From NCBI GenBank assembly GCA_013314735.1, contig JABUFD010000004.1, positions 62,001 through 126,000 on the forward strand: a stretch of 64,000 nucleotides of DNA. The letters are read 5' to 3'. Each line of letters starts with the position of its first letter. Within the stretch, counting starts at the first letter, position 1. The notes under the pieces are model-generated. The model was given only the letters and a program-made list of their open reading frames with translations, had not been told where the DNA came from and searched no databases. Made by a program: the position numbers and the translations under genes. The stretch is from Anaerolineae bacterium. GTDB taxonomy: Bacteria > Chloroflexota > Anaerolineae > Anaerolineales > Anaerolineaceae. This document shows, in pieces, positions 1-10,771 of this stretch.

Positions 1-785
1 TGTAGGGTTTCGATCACAGAAAGGGTAGTTGATTTTTTCTGGCCAATGGCAACATAGACACAATTCACGTCCTCATCGCGCTGCGCGAGAATTGCATCCA
101 CCGCCACGGCAGTCTTCCCTGTCTGACGGTCTCCTACTATCAACTCCCGCTGCCCCTTTCCAATTGGCAGCAATGCATCAATGATTTTGATCCCGGTTTG
201 CAGGGATTCATGCACCGGCTCACGTTGAACAATCCCCGGTGGGTTTCGCTCCAGCACCCAAAAATCTGAAGCAGTAACCTGTCCACCGCCATCCAGCGGA
301 TCCCCTAATGGCGTAACAACCCGACCGATTAAGCGCGGTCCAACCGGAATCCGAAGGCGTTCGCCGGTGCTTGTTGCCAGGTCACCCCCGCTGATCCCTT
401 CATCGGCGCCCAGCAGAATCACATCGAGATGGTTGTGATCCAGGTTGAGCACCAGTCCCCGCACTCCAGTGCTGAATTCCACCAGGCCGTCAGTGCGCAC
501 ATGCGGTAAACCGCTCAAGGTGGCAACGCCATTCCCGATATGTTGAACCGTCCCTACATCCTTGAATTTTACATTGGAGCTGACATTGTCAAGGTCTGTG
601 GTGACAACGCCGGTTAATCCGCCAAGGCGCGCCTGCGGCCGCTTCTTTTTGCGTTCTTCGCGCAGGTTATGGCTGAGTTCATCATAGGTTTGCACCTCTG
701 CCTTGTGAAAAGTTTCATCACTGGCAGCAACCCGCAGCTGCTCAATGCGTTTCTGCATTTTTTTTGTCAGTTCAGATGTGCTCAT
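1..785 (-). CDS. atpA: N-type F1Fo ATPase subunit alpha, 5' part only
   Basis: This is the N-terminal half of an F1 alpha subunit. The gene reads leftward and runs off the window edge, so no stop is visible. The start ATG at 785 follows the atpF stop closely. The translation contains the beta-barrel N-terminal domain and the P-loop GDRQTGKT (bases about 90-120), which binds nucleotide at the non-catalytic sites of the F1 hexamer. The N-terminus carries a basic stretch (EERKKKRPQAR) not typical of standard alpha subunits, as expected for the alternate (N-type) alpha family. It is the last visible gene of the operon atpD-C-Q-R-B-E-F-A. In N-ATPase operons the gamma gene atpG follows, and would lie outside this window. 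Confidence 0.93.
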   Translation of the reverse strand, partial: MSTSELTKKMQKRIEQLRVAASDETFHKAEVQTYDELSHNLREERKKKRPQARLGGLTGVVTTDLDNVSSNVKFKDVGTVQHIGNGVATLSGLPHVRTDGLVEFSTGVRGLVLNLDHNHLDVILLGADEGISGGDLATSTGERLRIPVGPRLIGRVVTPLGDPLDGGGQVTASDFWVLERNPPGIVQREPVHESLQTGIKIIDALLPIGKGQRELIVGDRQTGKTAVAVDAILAQRDEDVNCVYVAIGQKKSTTLSVIETL

Positions 786-808
786 GGATTTATCCTTTGG
801 TGTTTCTG

Positions 809-1600
809 TCACGCAGCCACTTCCTTCGGCATCCAATCATCCAAGGTTTCCCGGACTTCATCACGGAGGTCATTCAACCGGGAAGCGATCGAATTTTCCA
901 CGATCATATCGCCAATGCGAATCCGTGTTCCCATGATTAATGAAGGGTCTATCTCAATTTCCACGCTGACGTTGCGGTTTGCCAATGCGCTGAAGGTGCG
1001 AACCAGCAGGCGCTGTTGTTCCGGTGAAAGTTCATGGGCGGTGGCAACATACACGGTCGGTTTGCGTTCCCCCAACGACTCCCGCAAAGTTTGCACCTGG
1101 CGAATGTTCCCCCGCCCCAGGTTCCACAACGTATCATTGATCTCCCTGACAAAAATCTCGTTCAGCTCCATCGGGGCCGCTTTCGATATCACCCGCCCGC
1201 CGACTTCTATGATCGCATCGAGCACTTTCTGATGGTATTCATCCATCGCCTGGGTCTGCAATGCGATTGCCTCAGTACTTGCTTCGTTGAGAATTTGTTC
1301 TGCCTCCTCGCGAGCGCGTGCGAGCATGCGTTCATGGTTCAGGGCAATCTGGTCTTCAGCCTTGTTGATGATCTCTGCAACCATCTCGTCGGCCTGTTCC
1401 AGTTGTGCTGCCAACGAAGCACGCAACTTCTCGGCTTCCTGTTTTTGGGCAGTTAGCTCCTCAATTAATTGCCGCTTTTCAGCTGCACGCTTTTCTACTG
1501 CGGCTACAACTTTTTTGAAAAGGAGTGCCCACAGTAAAAAAGCAAGGATCAGGAAATTGACGATTTCAAAGACGATTGTTGGGATACTAATATCCAGCAT
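809..1600 (-). CDS. atpF: N-type F1Fo ATPase subunit b, with delta-like C-terminal region
   Basis: A 263-residue peripheral-stalk protein. One N-terminal membrane helix (about residues 8-30, VFEIVNFLILAFLLWALLF) is followed by a charged coiled coil rich in Ala, Glu and Lys (about 33-150). The C-terminal 100 residues resemble the C-terminal domain of the delta/OSCP subunit, including IDPSLIMGTRIRIGD near residue 215. Standard b subunits are about 160 residues, so this one is extended by roughly a delta domain. No separate atpH is present between atpF and atpA, and the extension probably replaces it. This arrangement is a known mark of the alternate N-type ATPases. The gene lies between atpE and atpA with gaps of about 20 bases. 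Confidence 0.93.
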   Translation of the reverse strand: MLDISIPTIVFEIVNFLILAFLLWALLFKKVVAAVEKRAAEKRQLIEELTAQKQEAEKLRASLAAQLEQADEMVAEIINKAEDQIALNHERMLARAREEAEQILNEASTEAIALQTQAMDEYHQKVLDAIIEVGGRVISKAAPMELNEIFVREINDTLWNLGRGNIRQVQTLRESLGERKPTVYVATAHELSPEQQRLLVRTFSALANRNVSVEIEIDPSLIMGTRIRIGDMIVENSIASRLNDLRDEVRETLDDWMPKEVAA

Positions 1601-1622
1601 CGTTTTACCGCCTTTCGTTGGT

Positions 1623-1895
1623 TCAGCTGAAGAAACGGTTCAGTAGTGGGTTCGCAAAAATTAAGATCAGCACCACAAGGAGAACATAAATTGCCGTCGA
1701 TTCCAACAATGCCATCGAAATGATCAGCGTGGTCCTCAGGTCACCAGCCGCTTCTGGCTGACGGGCAATGCCTTCCAATGCCTTTTGCGCCGCTTTGCCT
1801 TCTGATAAGGCAGGCACCGCAGTACCCAGCACAATCGATGCACCGCTGACAATGATGGTTACAACGGTGATTAAAACTTCAGGGGACATGTCCAT
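1623..1895 (-). CDS. atpE: N-type F1Fo ATPase subunit c (ion-binding ring)
   Basis: A 90-residue proteolipid with two membrane helices joined by the polar loop ARQPEA (residues 44-49). The second helix carries the ion-binding carboxylate E65 in the context L63-L-E65-S66-T67-A-I-Y70. This matches, at identical numbering, the E65, S66, T67 and Y70 ligands of the sodium-binding c ring of Ilyobacter tartaricus. Position 32 in helix 1, a glutamine in that species, is a second glutamate here, and paired carboxylates are typical of N-ATPase c subunits. The sequence therefore predicts Na+ ligands, but the coupling ion must be measured, since such rings can also carry protons. A ribosome-binding site (GGAGG) sits just upstream of the start at 1895. 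Confidence 0.95.
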   Translation of the reverse strand: MDMSPEVLITVVTIIVSGASIVLGTAVPALSEGKAAQKALEGIARQPEAAGDLRTTLIISMALLESTAIYVLLVVLILIFANPLLNRFFS

Positions 1896-1924
1896 GATCT
1901 AAATACCTCCAAAAAAATGCAAAA

Positions 1925-2608
1925 TTAAGCTGCCGAATGGGCAGCATCATCAACTGATTCATCTTGTTCACCCTCATCAACGGTTGCGACACCGGCCGCA
2001 ACATACACCGAAGCGAGGACGGTAAAAATGTAAGCCTGTATCAAACCGGTGATGGCGCCGTATGCCGCCAGGATCGAAGGCGCAATCAAAGGCACCAGCA
2101 TCAACAATATCGCTACAATCAAATCCACACTGATCACGTTGCCAAATAAACGCAGTGTCAATGACAGCGTCCGGGTAAGCTGCCCGATGATCTCGAATGG
2201 AAGCAAGAAGATCGGGTCGGCCAACTCGCGAAAGTACCGTCCAACACCTTTCTTGCGGATGCCCCAATAGTACACCGAGAAAAATACCACCAACGCCAGC
2301 GCAGCGGGTGTGTTCAGGTCACGGGTCGGATTGGTTACACCTGGGATCAAACTGAGAACATTCGATGCCGCGATAAAAAGGAAGAATGTACCCAGGAATG
2401 GCAGATAGGACATCGCGCTGATACCCATCACATCACTCAGCTGATCGTGGAGGAAATCCACCACCATCTCCAGGGCAACCGGTGCTTTCTTCCCCAGGTA
2501 CCAGGCAATCAAAGCCAGGATGGCCATGATGATCCAGGTGGATGTTACTGTATCCGTCACCGGGATTCCGAACAGGTAAAACATCACATGCGGTGTTACC
2601 GCGTCCAC
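1925..2608 (-). CDS. atpB: N-type F1Fo ATPase subunit a
   Basis: A polytopic membrane protein forming the ion half-channels. The conserved helix SLTLRLFGN contains the essential stator arginine. The open frame extends up to 2866, but that start would overlap atpR by about 270 bases and add a non-membrane extension. The GTG at 2608 is preferred because GGGAGG lies 4 bases upstream, it overlaps the atpR stop by only 13 bases, and it gives a normal 227-residue subunit beginning near FYLFGIPVTDT. An ATG at 2584 is the alternative. The protein ends in an acidic tail (DEGEQDESVDDA). It is translationally coupled to atpR and followed by atpE. Confidence 0.9.
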   Translation of the reverse strand: MDAVTPHVMFYLFGIPVTDTVTSTWIIMAILALIAWYLGKKAPVALEMVVDFLHDQLSDVMGISAMSYLPFLGTFFLFIAASNVLSLIPGVTNPTRDLNTPAALALVVFFSVYYWGIRKKGVGRYFRELADPIFLLPFEIIGQLTRTLSLTLRLFGNVISVDLIVAILLMLVPLIAPSILAAYGAITGLIQAYIFTVLASVYVAAGVATVDEGEQDESVDDAAHSAA

Positions 2609-2907
2609 TGCGCCTCCCTTCTTCCACCATCGCGGTCCAACCAGCCAGGTCGCTTCAGGGCGACCCCGATTACCCCGCCAAAGTAGATCAACAAGAATAA
2701 TAACAATCCAACCGCCAGCCGCAGTAACCCTTGCTGTACCAGGTGCCACAGGAAAAAGCCAATCAATGCCATCCGCAGCCCATACGATACCACGACCCGC
2801 ACCTGTGACCAGCCCGGGACCTGGGGGGAAAGATGTCGCACAGTCCATATTTGGGACAAGACGCACAACCCGCCGACAACTGCTGCCAGGAATACATCAA
2901 TTACCAT
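2596..2907 (-). CDS. atpR: N-ATPase accessory membrane subunit AtpR
   Basis: A 103-residue protein with three predicted membrane helices (about residues 3-20, 37-57 and 62-85). Its placement between atpQ and atpB, its length and its helix pattern match AtpR, a small membrane protein found only in N-type ATPase operons. Arginines lie near the membrane helices (R40, R45 and R63 by my count). Roles in c-ring assembly or ion binding have been proposed for the family, and nothing here tests them. The start overlaps the atpQ stop by 7 bases and the end overlaps the preferred atpB start, so translation is probably coupled. Confidence 0.85.
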   Translation of the reverse strand: MVIDVFLAAVVGGLCVLSQIWTVRHLSPQVPGWSQVRVVVSYGLRMALIGFFLWHLVQQGLLRLAVGLLLFLLIYFGGVIGVALKRPGWLDRDGGRREAQWTR

Positions 2908-3237
2908 TGGTCCTCTTCATTCTCCTCAAACACATCATCGGCTTCATCATCCTCAATATATTCGATATAGTTGTGTTTCCGTGGTTTCTCTTTCAACCGT
3001 TGAATCGCTTTTGCCAGGTTGTAGTACCCGGAACCGATCCCCAACAGCAGCAGGCCAATGGTGAAGATATGAACAGTCCCCAGGAAGCGATCAAGAAAAT
3101 GTCCGATCAACACACCACCGAAAATCGGGAGAGCCAATTCCCATCCGAGGGAGATTGCGGCAAACGATTCCCGCCAAAGCCGGCTGAGATGCTGTTGCTC
3201 ATCACGGTTATTCTGTTCATTCATCACAAGCTCTATT

Positions 3238-3248
<11 letters not shown>
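2901..3248 (-). CDS. atpQ: N-ATPase accessory protein AtpQ (AtpI/AtpZ-like)
   Basis: A 115-residue protein with a polar N-terminus, two membrane helices (about residues 33-55, LGWELALPIFGGVLIGHFLD, and 61-80) and a strongly acidic tail (DDEADDVFEENEEDQW). This is the AtpI/AtpZ-type layout, and by position it is AtpQ of the N-ATPase operon. Proteins of this family are thought to assist c-ring assembly or Mg2+/ion handling. The start at 3248 overlaps the end of atpC by 11 bases, and a second ATG at 3224 is also possible. The end overlaps atpR. Confidence 0.82.
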
Positions 3249-5065
<1,817 letters not shown>

Positions 5066-5109
5066 TTATTTTAACATGAAATTCACCCCCCACCGGAGGA
5101 TGGTAAAAA

Positions 5110-5748
5110 TTAATTTACGGGCTGCCGGGTAATGCCCTCAAAAAATTTGTGAACCTTCTCTGCAAACCGCATCGCGATCGTGAATTGGCGTGGTTCGAGG
5201 TAATCCAGGTACAGAAGCTCCCCACTGGCCTGACCATCCTGAACAGTCAGGATGCCGATACTGGGCTGGCGGTTTTTATAAATTGGCAGGCTGGCGCTGC
5301 CCGGGTTGAAAAGCAGCCGCCCATTCTGCCGCCGATTGAGAGCTGCGTGAATGTGCCCAAACACGATCACATCTGCTTCCTGCGGCGACAGGCGTTGAAC
5401 ACGCTCCTCAAAATAGGCAAACGAAGTGGGACCTGCCAGCAGGCTTATAGTGCGATCACGAACATAACTGAGAAGGGACCCCTGTCCGTGCATCATGGCA
5501 ATCCGAACCCCTTCGATCTCGAGCAAAACCTGGTGTGGAAAATGGCATCCCAGTAACAAATCTGCGTTCCCCTGCACCACATGCACCGGGGCTACCGCTG
5601 CCAGCTGGTCAATCACACCTGGAGTGGATACATCACCAGCATGCAGGATCAAATTTACCGCTTGCGCCTTGAATAGAGGGATAACCTGCGGATGCAGCTG
5701 TAGGACACGGTCTTTGACATGGGTATCAGCCAGTACACCAATTTTCAT
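5110..5748 (-). CDS. YfcE/MJ0936-family metallophosphoesterase
   Basis: A 212-residue calcineurin-like phosphoesterase of the small YfcE/MJ0936 type. Metal-ligand motifs appear in the usual order: D-x-H near the N-terminus (LADTH), GD (LHAGDVS), GNAD (VQGNADLL), MHG (MMHGQG) and GHIH (FGHIH). These bind two divalent metals and hydrolyse phosphodiesters. The physiological substrate of most members is unknown. Length and motif spacing are normal. It lies about 100 bases downstream of the next minus-strand gene and ends just before the atpD upstream region. It is not obviously related in function to its neighbours. Confidence 0.85.
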   Translation of the reverse strand: MKIGVLADTHVKDRVLQLHPQVIPLFKAQAVNLILHAGDVSTPGVIDQLAAVAPVHVVQGNADLLLGCHFPHQVLLEIEGVRIAMMHGQGSLLSYVRDRTISLLAGPTSFAYFEERVQRLSPQEADVIVFGHIHAALNRRQNGRLLFNPGSASLPIYKNRQPSIGILTVQDGQASGELLYLDYLEPRQFTIAMRFAEKVHKFFEGITRQPVN

Positions 5749-5821
5749 GGTGTGATTCTACCATGCGCGGTTGACATGCCGCTCCACCTTGCCATCCTGT
5801 TGCCGGTCAGTCACCTGCCGA

Positions 5822-7177
5822 TCACGGTTCACCCAGGTACACATCGAGGCCTTTCCGCAGGGCATTGAGAGAAAACACCTCCCGCTGGTAGGCCAGGGCA
5901 AACAGGCGACCCAGTTCATCGACCTGGCCTCGCTCAGCCATCAGGAGAAGATCCTGGTCGCTTAACCCTTTTTCTCTCAACACGGCGCGCAGCCCTTCTG
6001 CATCAACCACTCCCTGGAACGCCATCCGCGTGATGAAATACTCAACCTCATCAGGCGGTAACGTCATCAGGTCATCCAGAATACCCCACAGCATTGCGGT
6101 ATCATCATCGGTGAGAGCGAATTCCTCCTGTAAACTCACCGCCTGTCCGCTGTCTTTTACGACAAATGCCAGGAGATTGCTTCGCTCCGCACCGCTTTCT
6201 GCCTCCATGACAATGATTTCGTAGTAACCGGGCAACACCACCAGGCCGTCAATCTCCCATGCCGGTCCAGAGGACAACGGTTCTTCCATGATCAACACAC
6301 CATCTCGATAGATGTACCAGTGATACCCATTTGCGGCCGATGATTGAAGGCTGTGGCTCAAGCCGCTGCCGGTCATCGCGATGCCAATCCACTGGCCTCC
6401 AGCGGGGTCAACCAGAAGCATGCCAGGTTGACTCTGATATGCCACATTATTATTACGGTCAATTGCCTGAATCACCCACCACCACTGACCTTTGGCCAAA
6501 ACAGGAAGCGGTTCCGTGGTGAGATGACCCGCCAGCACCGTTTGCTTTACCAAGGATAGTGCTTTGCAACCTTTTTCAGACCAGCCGATTTGACTCGGGC
6601 TTTCACGGCAGAACAGAAGCCGATAACTGGTGGAATCAGCCGGCAGGTCGCCAAACACCGACCAGGTGATTCCGCCGGCATCCACGGCTGCCAACCCGGC
6701 AACATCAACCGACGGTTCGATAGAATAAGCTGTGCGATAGATATCAGTACCACCCTCCAGGCGATGGATTTTCCCAGCACCATCTTCCACACGAACAAAC
6801 CACTGGATACGGTTTTGGCTGGCATCCTCCAATACACCCGCATCCAACAGATACCCGGGGATTTCCCACTGGTACACCCAATATCCCTCACGGCTGCGCC
6901 CAACCCGGCTCATTTCTTCTTTCGCGGCAAGCGTTTGGGTGCCAAATTTGGCTGATGCAACCGCATCCAGCCACACATGGTCAATCTCCTGCTTGCTTTC
7001 ACGCAGCAGAAGCGTAACCAGGACCGAGGGTTGTTCAGCCGGGGCTGCACCGACCAACAGGTTCACTGGAGAAGGTTCCAGCACAAGCACATCACCTGAA
7101 GCCAATATGTTACATCCGACACACAATAAAACTACAGCGCAGAAAATGTGAAACTGGTTGACAAATTTTTGAATCAT
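5822..7177 (-). CDS. Exported protein of unknown function
   Basis: About 451 residues from the ATG at 7177, which has AAAGG 8-12 bases upstream (a GTG at 7186 is also open). The N-terminus is a signal peptide (FHIFCAVVLLCVGCNILAS). A Cys lies at the cleavage region, but the lipobox is imperfect, so lipoprotein status is uncertain. The middle is beta-rich with repeated WWWVIQAIDRNNNVAYQS-like strands reminiscent of Ig/FN3-like modules. The C-terminal 90 residues are helical and acidic (about 365-451, many Asp, Glu and Leu). No catalytic motif was recognised. It is transcribed toward the phosphoesterase with a 73-base gap and divergently from the M32 peptidase. Confidence 0.6.
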   Translation of the reverse strand: MIQKFVNQFHIFCAVVLLCVGCNILASGDVLVLEPSPVNLLVGAAPAEQPSVLVTLLLRESKQEIDHVWLDAVASAKFGTQTLAAKEEMSRVGRSREGYWVYQWEIPGYLLDAGVLEDASQNRIQWFVRVEDGAGKIHRLEGGTDIYRTAYSIEPSVDVAGLAAVDAGGITWSVFGDLPADSTSYRLLFCRESPSQIGWSEKGCKALSLVKQTVLAGHLTTEPLPVLAKGQWWWVIQAIDRNNNVAYQSQPGMLLVDPAGGQWIGIAMTGSGLSHSLQSSAANGYHWYIYRDGVLIMEEPLSSGPAWEIDGLVVLPGYYEIIVMEAESGAERSNLLAFVVKDSGQAVSLQEEFALTDDDTAMLWGILDDLMTLPPDEVEYFITRMAFQGVVDAEGLRAVLREKGLSDQDLLLMAERGQVDELGRLFALAYQREVFSLNALRKGLDVYLGEP

Positions 7178-7410
7178 CGGGCGCACCTTTTATGATTGCC
7201 GTGAAGTTTCCCCTAATTATACAATTCAGTTCCACAGAGGTACATGCCATCCTACAGCAGTATCCTGCCGGACATGATAAATCGAGCCTGAAGCATGTAG
7301 GATTCGCACCCTGAATGCGGTACAATTCTTAAATAAATCGTTCACCAAAAATACGTTCATGACCACCCTTACTATTCGTTAATATTCATTTTTAATGCCA
7401 GGAGATTAAC

Positions 7411-8913
7411 ATGGAACAATTGATTGCAAAAATCAAAGCGATCCAGGCAGAAGTAACCGCTATTGAACATGCGGCGGCACTGCTGGGATGGGATCAGGTG
7501 ACATACATGCCCAGCGGTGGGGCCGAAGACCGGGGAAATTCGTTGGCGGCCCTCTCCAACATCGCCCACACAAAATTAACCGCGCCTGAGATCGGCGAAA
7601 TGCTGGCGGAACTGGAGCCTCACATTGCCGAATTGAATCCTGAATCGGATGACGTACGCTGGTTCAAAGTGACCAAACGCAATTATGAAAAACAAACCCG
7701 GCTGCCGGCAGAATTTGTGATGCGCTTCGCGCGCGAAACCACCATCGCGCAAATGAAATGGCAGGAAGCCCGTGAGAAGTCGGACTTCTCCATTTTCCAA
7801 CCCAACCTGGAGAGCCTGGTGGAAATGGCAAAAGAAGCCGCTGGCTTCTTCGCACCATATGACCACCCCTATGATGCCCTGCTGGACATGTATGAACCGG
7901 GCATGAAAACCGCTGACGTCAAAGCCATCTTCAATGACCTGCGGCCGCGTCAGGTGGAATTGATCAAGGCCATCATGGATTCACCCCAGGTGGATGACAG
8001 TTTCCTGTTCCAGCAGTTTCCAAAGCAGGCGCAGTGGGACTTTGGCATGGAAGTGCTGAATGCGTTCGGATATGATTTCAACCGCGGACGCCAGGACTAT
8101 ACTATCCATCCGTTCACTACATCATTCGGGGTCAATGATGTGCGTATCACCACTCGAATCCTGGAAAACAACCTGGTTTCGGGGATGATGAGTACGATGC
8201 ACGAAGGCGGTCACGGTCTCTATGAACTGGGTCTGGATCCCGCCCATGCCTACGATGCCCTGGGCAGCTCCGCATCCCTGGCAATCCACGAATCGCAGTC
8301 TCGCATGTTTGAAAACCTGATCGGCCGCTCAATGCCTTTCTGGAAACATTTTTATCCCCGCCTGCAAAGCTATTTCCCCTCCCAGTTGGGAAATGTCGGT
8401 CTTGAACAATTTTACCGGGCGGTCAATAAAGTACAGCCTTCCTTAATCCGCGTTGAAGCAGATGAGGCAACCTATAACCTGCATATCATGCTGCGGTTGG
8501 AAGTGGAGATGGGATTGATTGAAGGAAAGATCGCCGTCGCACACCTGCCGGAATTCTGGAACAGCAAGATGGAAGAATACCTGGGAGTTGTCCCGCCTGA
8601 TGATGCCCAGGGCGTGCTTCAGGATGTACACTGGTCCAATGGCCTGTTCGGTTACTTCTCCACTTATGCATTGGGCAACCTGGTCTCCGCCCAATTGTGG
8701 GAAGTGATGAATCGCGACATGCCCAACCTGTACGAGGATATTGAAAAAGGCAAATTCTATGACCTGCTGACCTGGCTTCGAACCAATATCCACAATCACG
8801 GCAGCCGCTATGAACCGCAGGAATTGATCGAACGGGTAACAGGCTCCCGTATAACGCCGGAACCCTATGTAAAATACCTGACTGATAAATACAGCGCCAT
8901 CTACAAATTCTAA
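7411..8913 (+). CDS. M32-family metallocarboxypeptidase (Taq carboxypeptidase)
   Basis: A 500-residue cytosolic zinc carboxypeptidase that removes C-terminal residues from peptides. The zinc motif HEGGH is at residues 264-268. Family motifs HPF (233-235) and HESQSR (293-298) supply further ligands and substrate contacts. Length matches M32 enzymes of about 500 residues, and no signal peptide is present. AGGAG lies 6 bases before the ATG. A TACAAT box at 7321-7326 is a possible -10 element, but no convincing -35 is visible. The gene is closed by a strong hairpin terminator at 8925-8959, so it is probably monocistronic. Confidence 0.93.
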   Translation: MEQLIAKIKAIQAEVTAIEHAAALLGWDQVTYMPSGGAEDRGNSLAALSNIAHTKLTAPEIGEMLAELEPHIAELNPESDDVRWFKVTKRNYEKQTRLPAEFVMRFARETTIAQMKWQEAREKSDFSIFQPNLESLVEMAKEAAGFFAPYDHPYDALLDMYEPGMKTADVKAIFNDLRPRQVELIKAIMDSPQVDDSFLFQQFPKQAQWDFGMEVLNAFGYDFNRGRQDYTIHPFTTSFGVNDVRITTRILENNLVSGMMSTMHEGGHGLYELGLDPAHAYDALGSSASLAIHESQSRMFENLIGRSMPFWKHFYPRLQSYFPSQLGNVGLEQFYRAVNKVQPSLIRVEADEATYNLHIMLRLEVEMGLIEGKIAVAHLPEFWNSKMEEYLGVVPPDDAQGVLQDVHWSNGLFGYFSTYALGNLVSAQLWEVMNRDMPNLYEDIEKGKFYDLLTWLRTNIHNHGSRYEPQELIERVTGSRITPEPYVKYLTDKYSAIYKF

Positions 8914-8924
8914 GCCTGCCTCAC

Positions 8925-8959
8925 AAAAGCGGTGTGCTGGTCGCCAGTACACCGCTTTT
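8925..8959 (+). terminator. Long-stem terminator after the M32 gene
   Basis: A 16-base-pair stem (8925-8940 with 8944-8959, one G-T wobble) closed by a 3-base loop. The stem starts with AAAA and ends with TTTT, so it can act in either direction. It separates the M32 carboxypeptidase from rex. Confidence 0.85.
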
Positions 8960-9054
8960 ATGTCACGGGTATCCCCCCATGGGGGAACGTATACACAGAA
9001 TGGCAATTCTGTACTATCATAAGAGTAATCGCTCACCTAATCCCGGAGGCTGCT

Positions 9055-9684
9055 GTGAACCAGATCATTCCCACCCCCAGTTTGAAACGCCTTCCCATGT
9101 ACTACCGCGAGTTGATCCGTGCGATTGACAGTGGTATCCGCTACATGAACTCAAGTCAATTGGGGAAAGTTCTTGGCATTCCATCCACCCAGGTTCGCAA
9201 AGACCTCAGTTATGTGGCAGATCAGGGACGCCCCGGGGTGGGATATAACACCAGAAGCCTGGCAGATACGCTGGAGAACTTCCTCGGCTTGCCCCAGCCA
9301 AAAAATGCTGTGCTGGCCGGCGTGGGGAACCTGGCAAATGCACTGATCCTGTTCCCGGGTTTCCGCCATTATGGCATCCATATCCTGTACCTGTTTGACA
9401 ATGACCCTGGCAAAATCGGGCAGGAACTGGCAGGCAGGCCGATTTATGATATCCACGATATGGCTGAGATCATCCATGAACAGCATATCCCGATCGGCAT
9501 CATCAGCACCCCATCTGCCGCAGCCCAGCAGGTAGCCGATACAATGATCGAAGGGGGTGTCAAATCCATCTGGAATTTCGCTCCCATCACGGTGCATGCG
9601 ACCAGGAATGTATTTGTCCTTAATCAGGACCTGACCGTTGAGATGGCCATTCTCTCCTTCAGCACCCTGCACTCGGATGAGTAA
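9055..9684 (+). CDS. rex: Redox-sensing transcriptional repressor Rex
   Basis: A 209-residue NADH-responsive repressor. The N-terminal winged helix (about residues 7-75) contains the recognition region QLGKVLGIPSTQVRKDLSY. A Rossmann domain with a GVGNLA nucleotide loop (about 88-93) senses the NADH/NAD+ ratio, and the C-terminal helix (TVEMAILSFSTL) is the domain-swap helix. The frame is open upstream, but the GTG at 9055 is chosen because CGGAGG lies 5 bases before it and the length then equals the family norm. Rex usually represses fermentation and respiratory genes when NADH is low. No clear Rex operator was found in the intergenic regions of this window. It is followed after 17 bases by an SDR gene. 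Confidence 0.95.
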   Translation: MNQIIPTPSLKRLPMYYRELIRAIDSGIRYMNSSQLGKVLGIPSTQVRKDLSYVADQGRPGVGYNTRSLADTLENFLGLPQPKNAVLAGVGNLANALILFPGFRHYGIHILYLFDNDPGKIGQELAGRPIYDIHDMAEIIHEQHIPIGIISTPSAAAQQVADTMIEGGVKSIWNFAPITVHATRNVFVLNQDLTVEMAILSFSTLHSDE

Positions 9685-9701
9685 CGATACCCGGAGGTAA
9701 A

Positions 9702-10703
9702 ATGAAAATTTTCCTCACCGGCGCAACCGGTTTCCTTGGCCGGTCCGTTTTGGCTCTGCTACGGGAGCATGGGCATGACGTGCATTGTTGGGTTCGTCCC
9801 AGCAGGGATCTGTCCTTGATCCAGGAGCTTGATGCCCATTGGACAGCCGGCAGTCTGCTGGATACCCCTGCGATAAAGGAAGCCATGCGCGGAGCGGATG
9901 CACTGATCCACAATGCTGGGGTGTATTCATTCTGGGAACCTCAACCCGCTGTGTATGAAGAAACCAACATCAACGGCACTTTCAGCGTTTTTTCGGCGGC
10001 AGCCGAGGTTGGACTAAAACACACGCTTCTGGTCAGTTCGGCGGTCATCTATGGCAATGCACGTCCGCAGCCGTTTACCGAGTCCACCCCGCCCGGTGAT
10101 ATCCGCTTCAGCCGTTATGCCGACAGCAAGTATTTTGGTGAGTTGTTCGCCCGAAAAATTGCCCGTGAACGGTCCCTGCCACTCACCATCATTCAACCCG
10201 GCGCGATCATTGGACCCGGCGATTCCAAAGCCAGCGGTGCGTATGTTGCCAATGTAGTGGATCGGAATTTGCCTGTCCTGGGTCTATTGAACTCCATCAT
10301 TACCTTTGTCCATGTCAACGACGTCGCCTGGGCGATTGTCAGTGCGGTGGAAAATGCCAGGACGAAAGGTGAAACCTATCTTGTCGGAAGCCAGCCAATC
10401 AGTGTTGCCCAATACCTTACAAAAATCAGTGACGTTTCCGGCATCCCGCTGCCGAAGATCACCTTGCCGGATACACTGATCCTGACCCTTGCCCACCTGC
10501 TGACATTTTGGGCTGACCGCCGCGCGAGCGAGCCGAAATGGGGGCTGTCACTTGATCAGGCACGCACCTTTCGGGCAGGTTTTCAATTCGATGGCTCCAA
10601 AGCAGAACGCGATTTGGGTTTACACTATACCCCCATCGACCAGGCAATCGAGGAAACGGTTCATTGGTATTTGCTGCACAAGGCCAGTGAATTGTCCGAT
10701 TAG
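9702..10703 (+). CDS. NAD-dependent epimerase/dehydratase-family SDR
   Basis: A 333-residue extended short-chain dehydrogenase/reductase. The N-terminal GATGFLG motif (residues 7-13) binds NAD(P), and the catalytic Y-x-x-x-K is visible as YADSK near residue 140, with an upstream serine in LVSSAV. The C-terminal part is divergent. The overall type is that of dihydroflavonol-reductase-like or 3-beta-HSD-like SDRs, and the substrate cannot be read from sequence. CGGAGG lies 4 bases before the ATG. It probably forms a two-gene operon with rex and may be read on into the sugar-kinase gene 68 bases downstream. Confidence 0.85.
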   Translation: MKIFLTGATGFLGRSVLALLREHGHDVHCWVRPSRDLSLIQELDAHWTAGSLLDTPAIKEAMRGADALIHNAGVYSFWEPQPAVYEETNINGTFSVFSAAAEVGLKHTLLVSSAVIYGNARPQPFTESTPPGDIRFSRYADSKYFGELFARKIARERSLPLTIIQPGAIIGPGDSKASGAYVANVVDRNLPVLGLLNSIITFVHVNDVAWAIVSAVENARTKGETYLVGSQPISVAQYLTKISDVSGIPLPKITLPDTLILTLAHLLTFWADRRASEPKWGLSLDQARTFRAGFQFDGSKAERDLGLHYTPIDQAIEETVHWYLLHKASELSD

Positions 10704-10771
10704 CTGATTGAGAGTCGCCCCTGGCGGTGGTACAATTTTTTCATTCACCAAGCATACAGGAGACGGGCTGA

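Noticed and set aside
703-720. TTGTGAAAAGTTTCATCA, similar to a Rex operator
   Set aside because: It lies inside the atpA coding region and its right half-site is imperfect. Probably chance.
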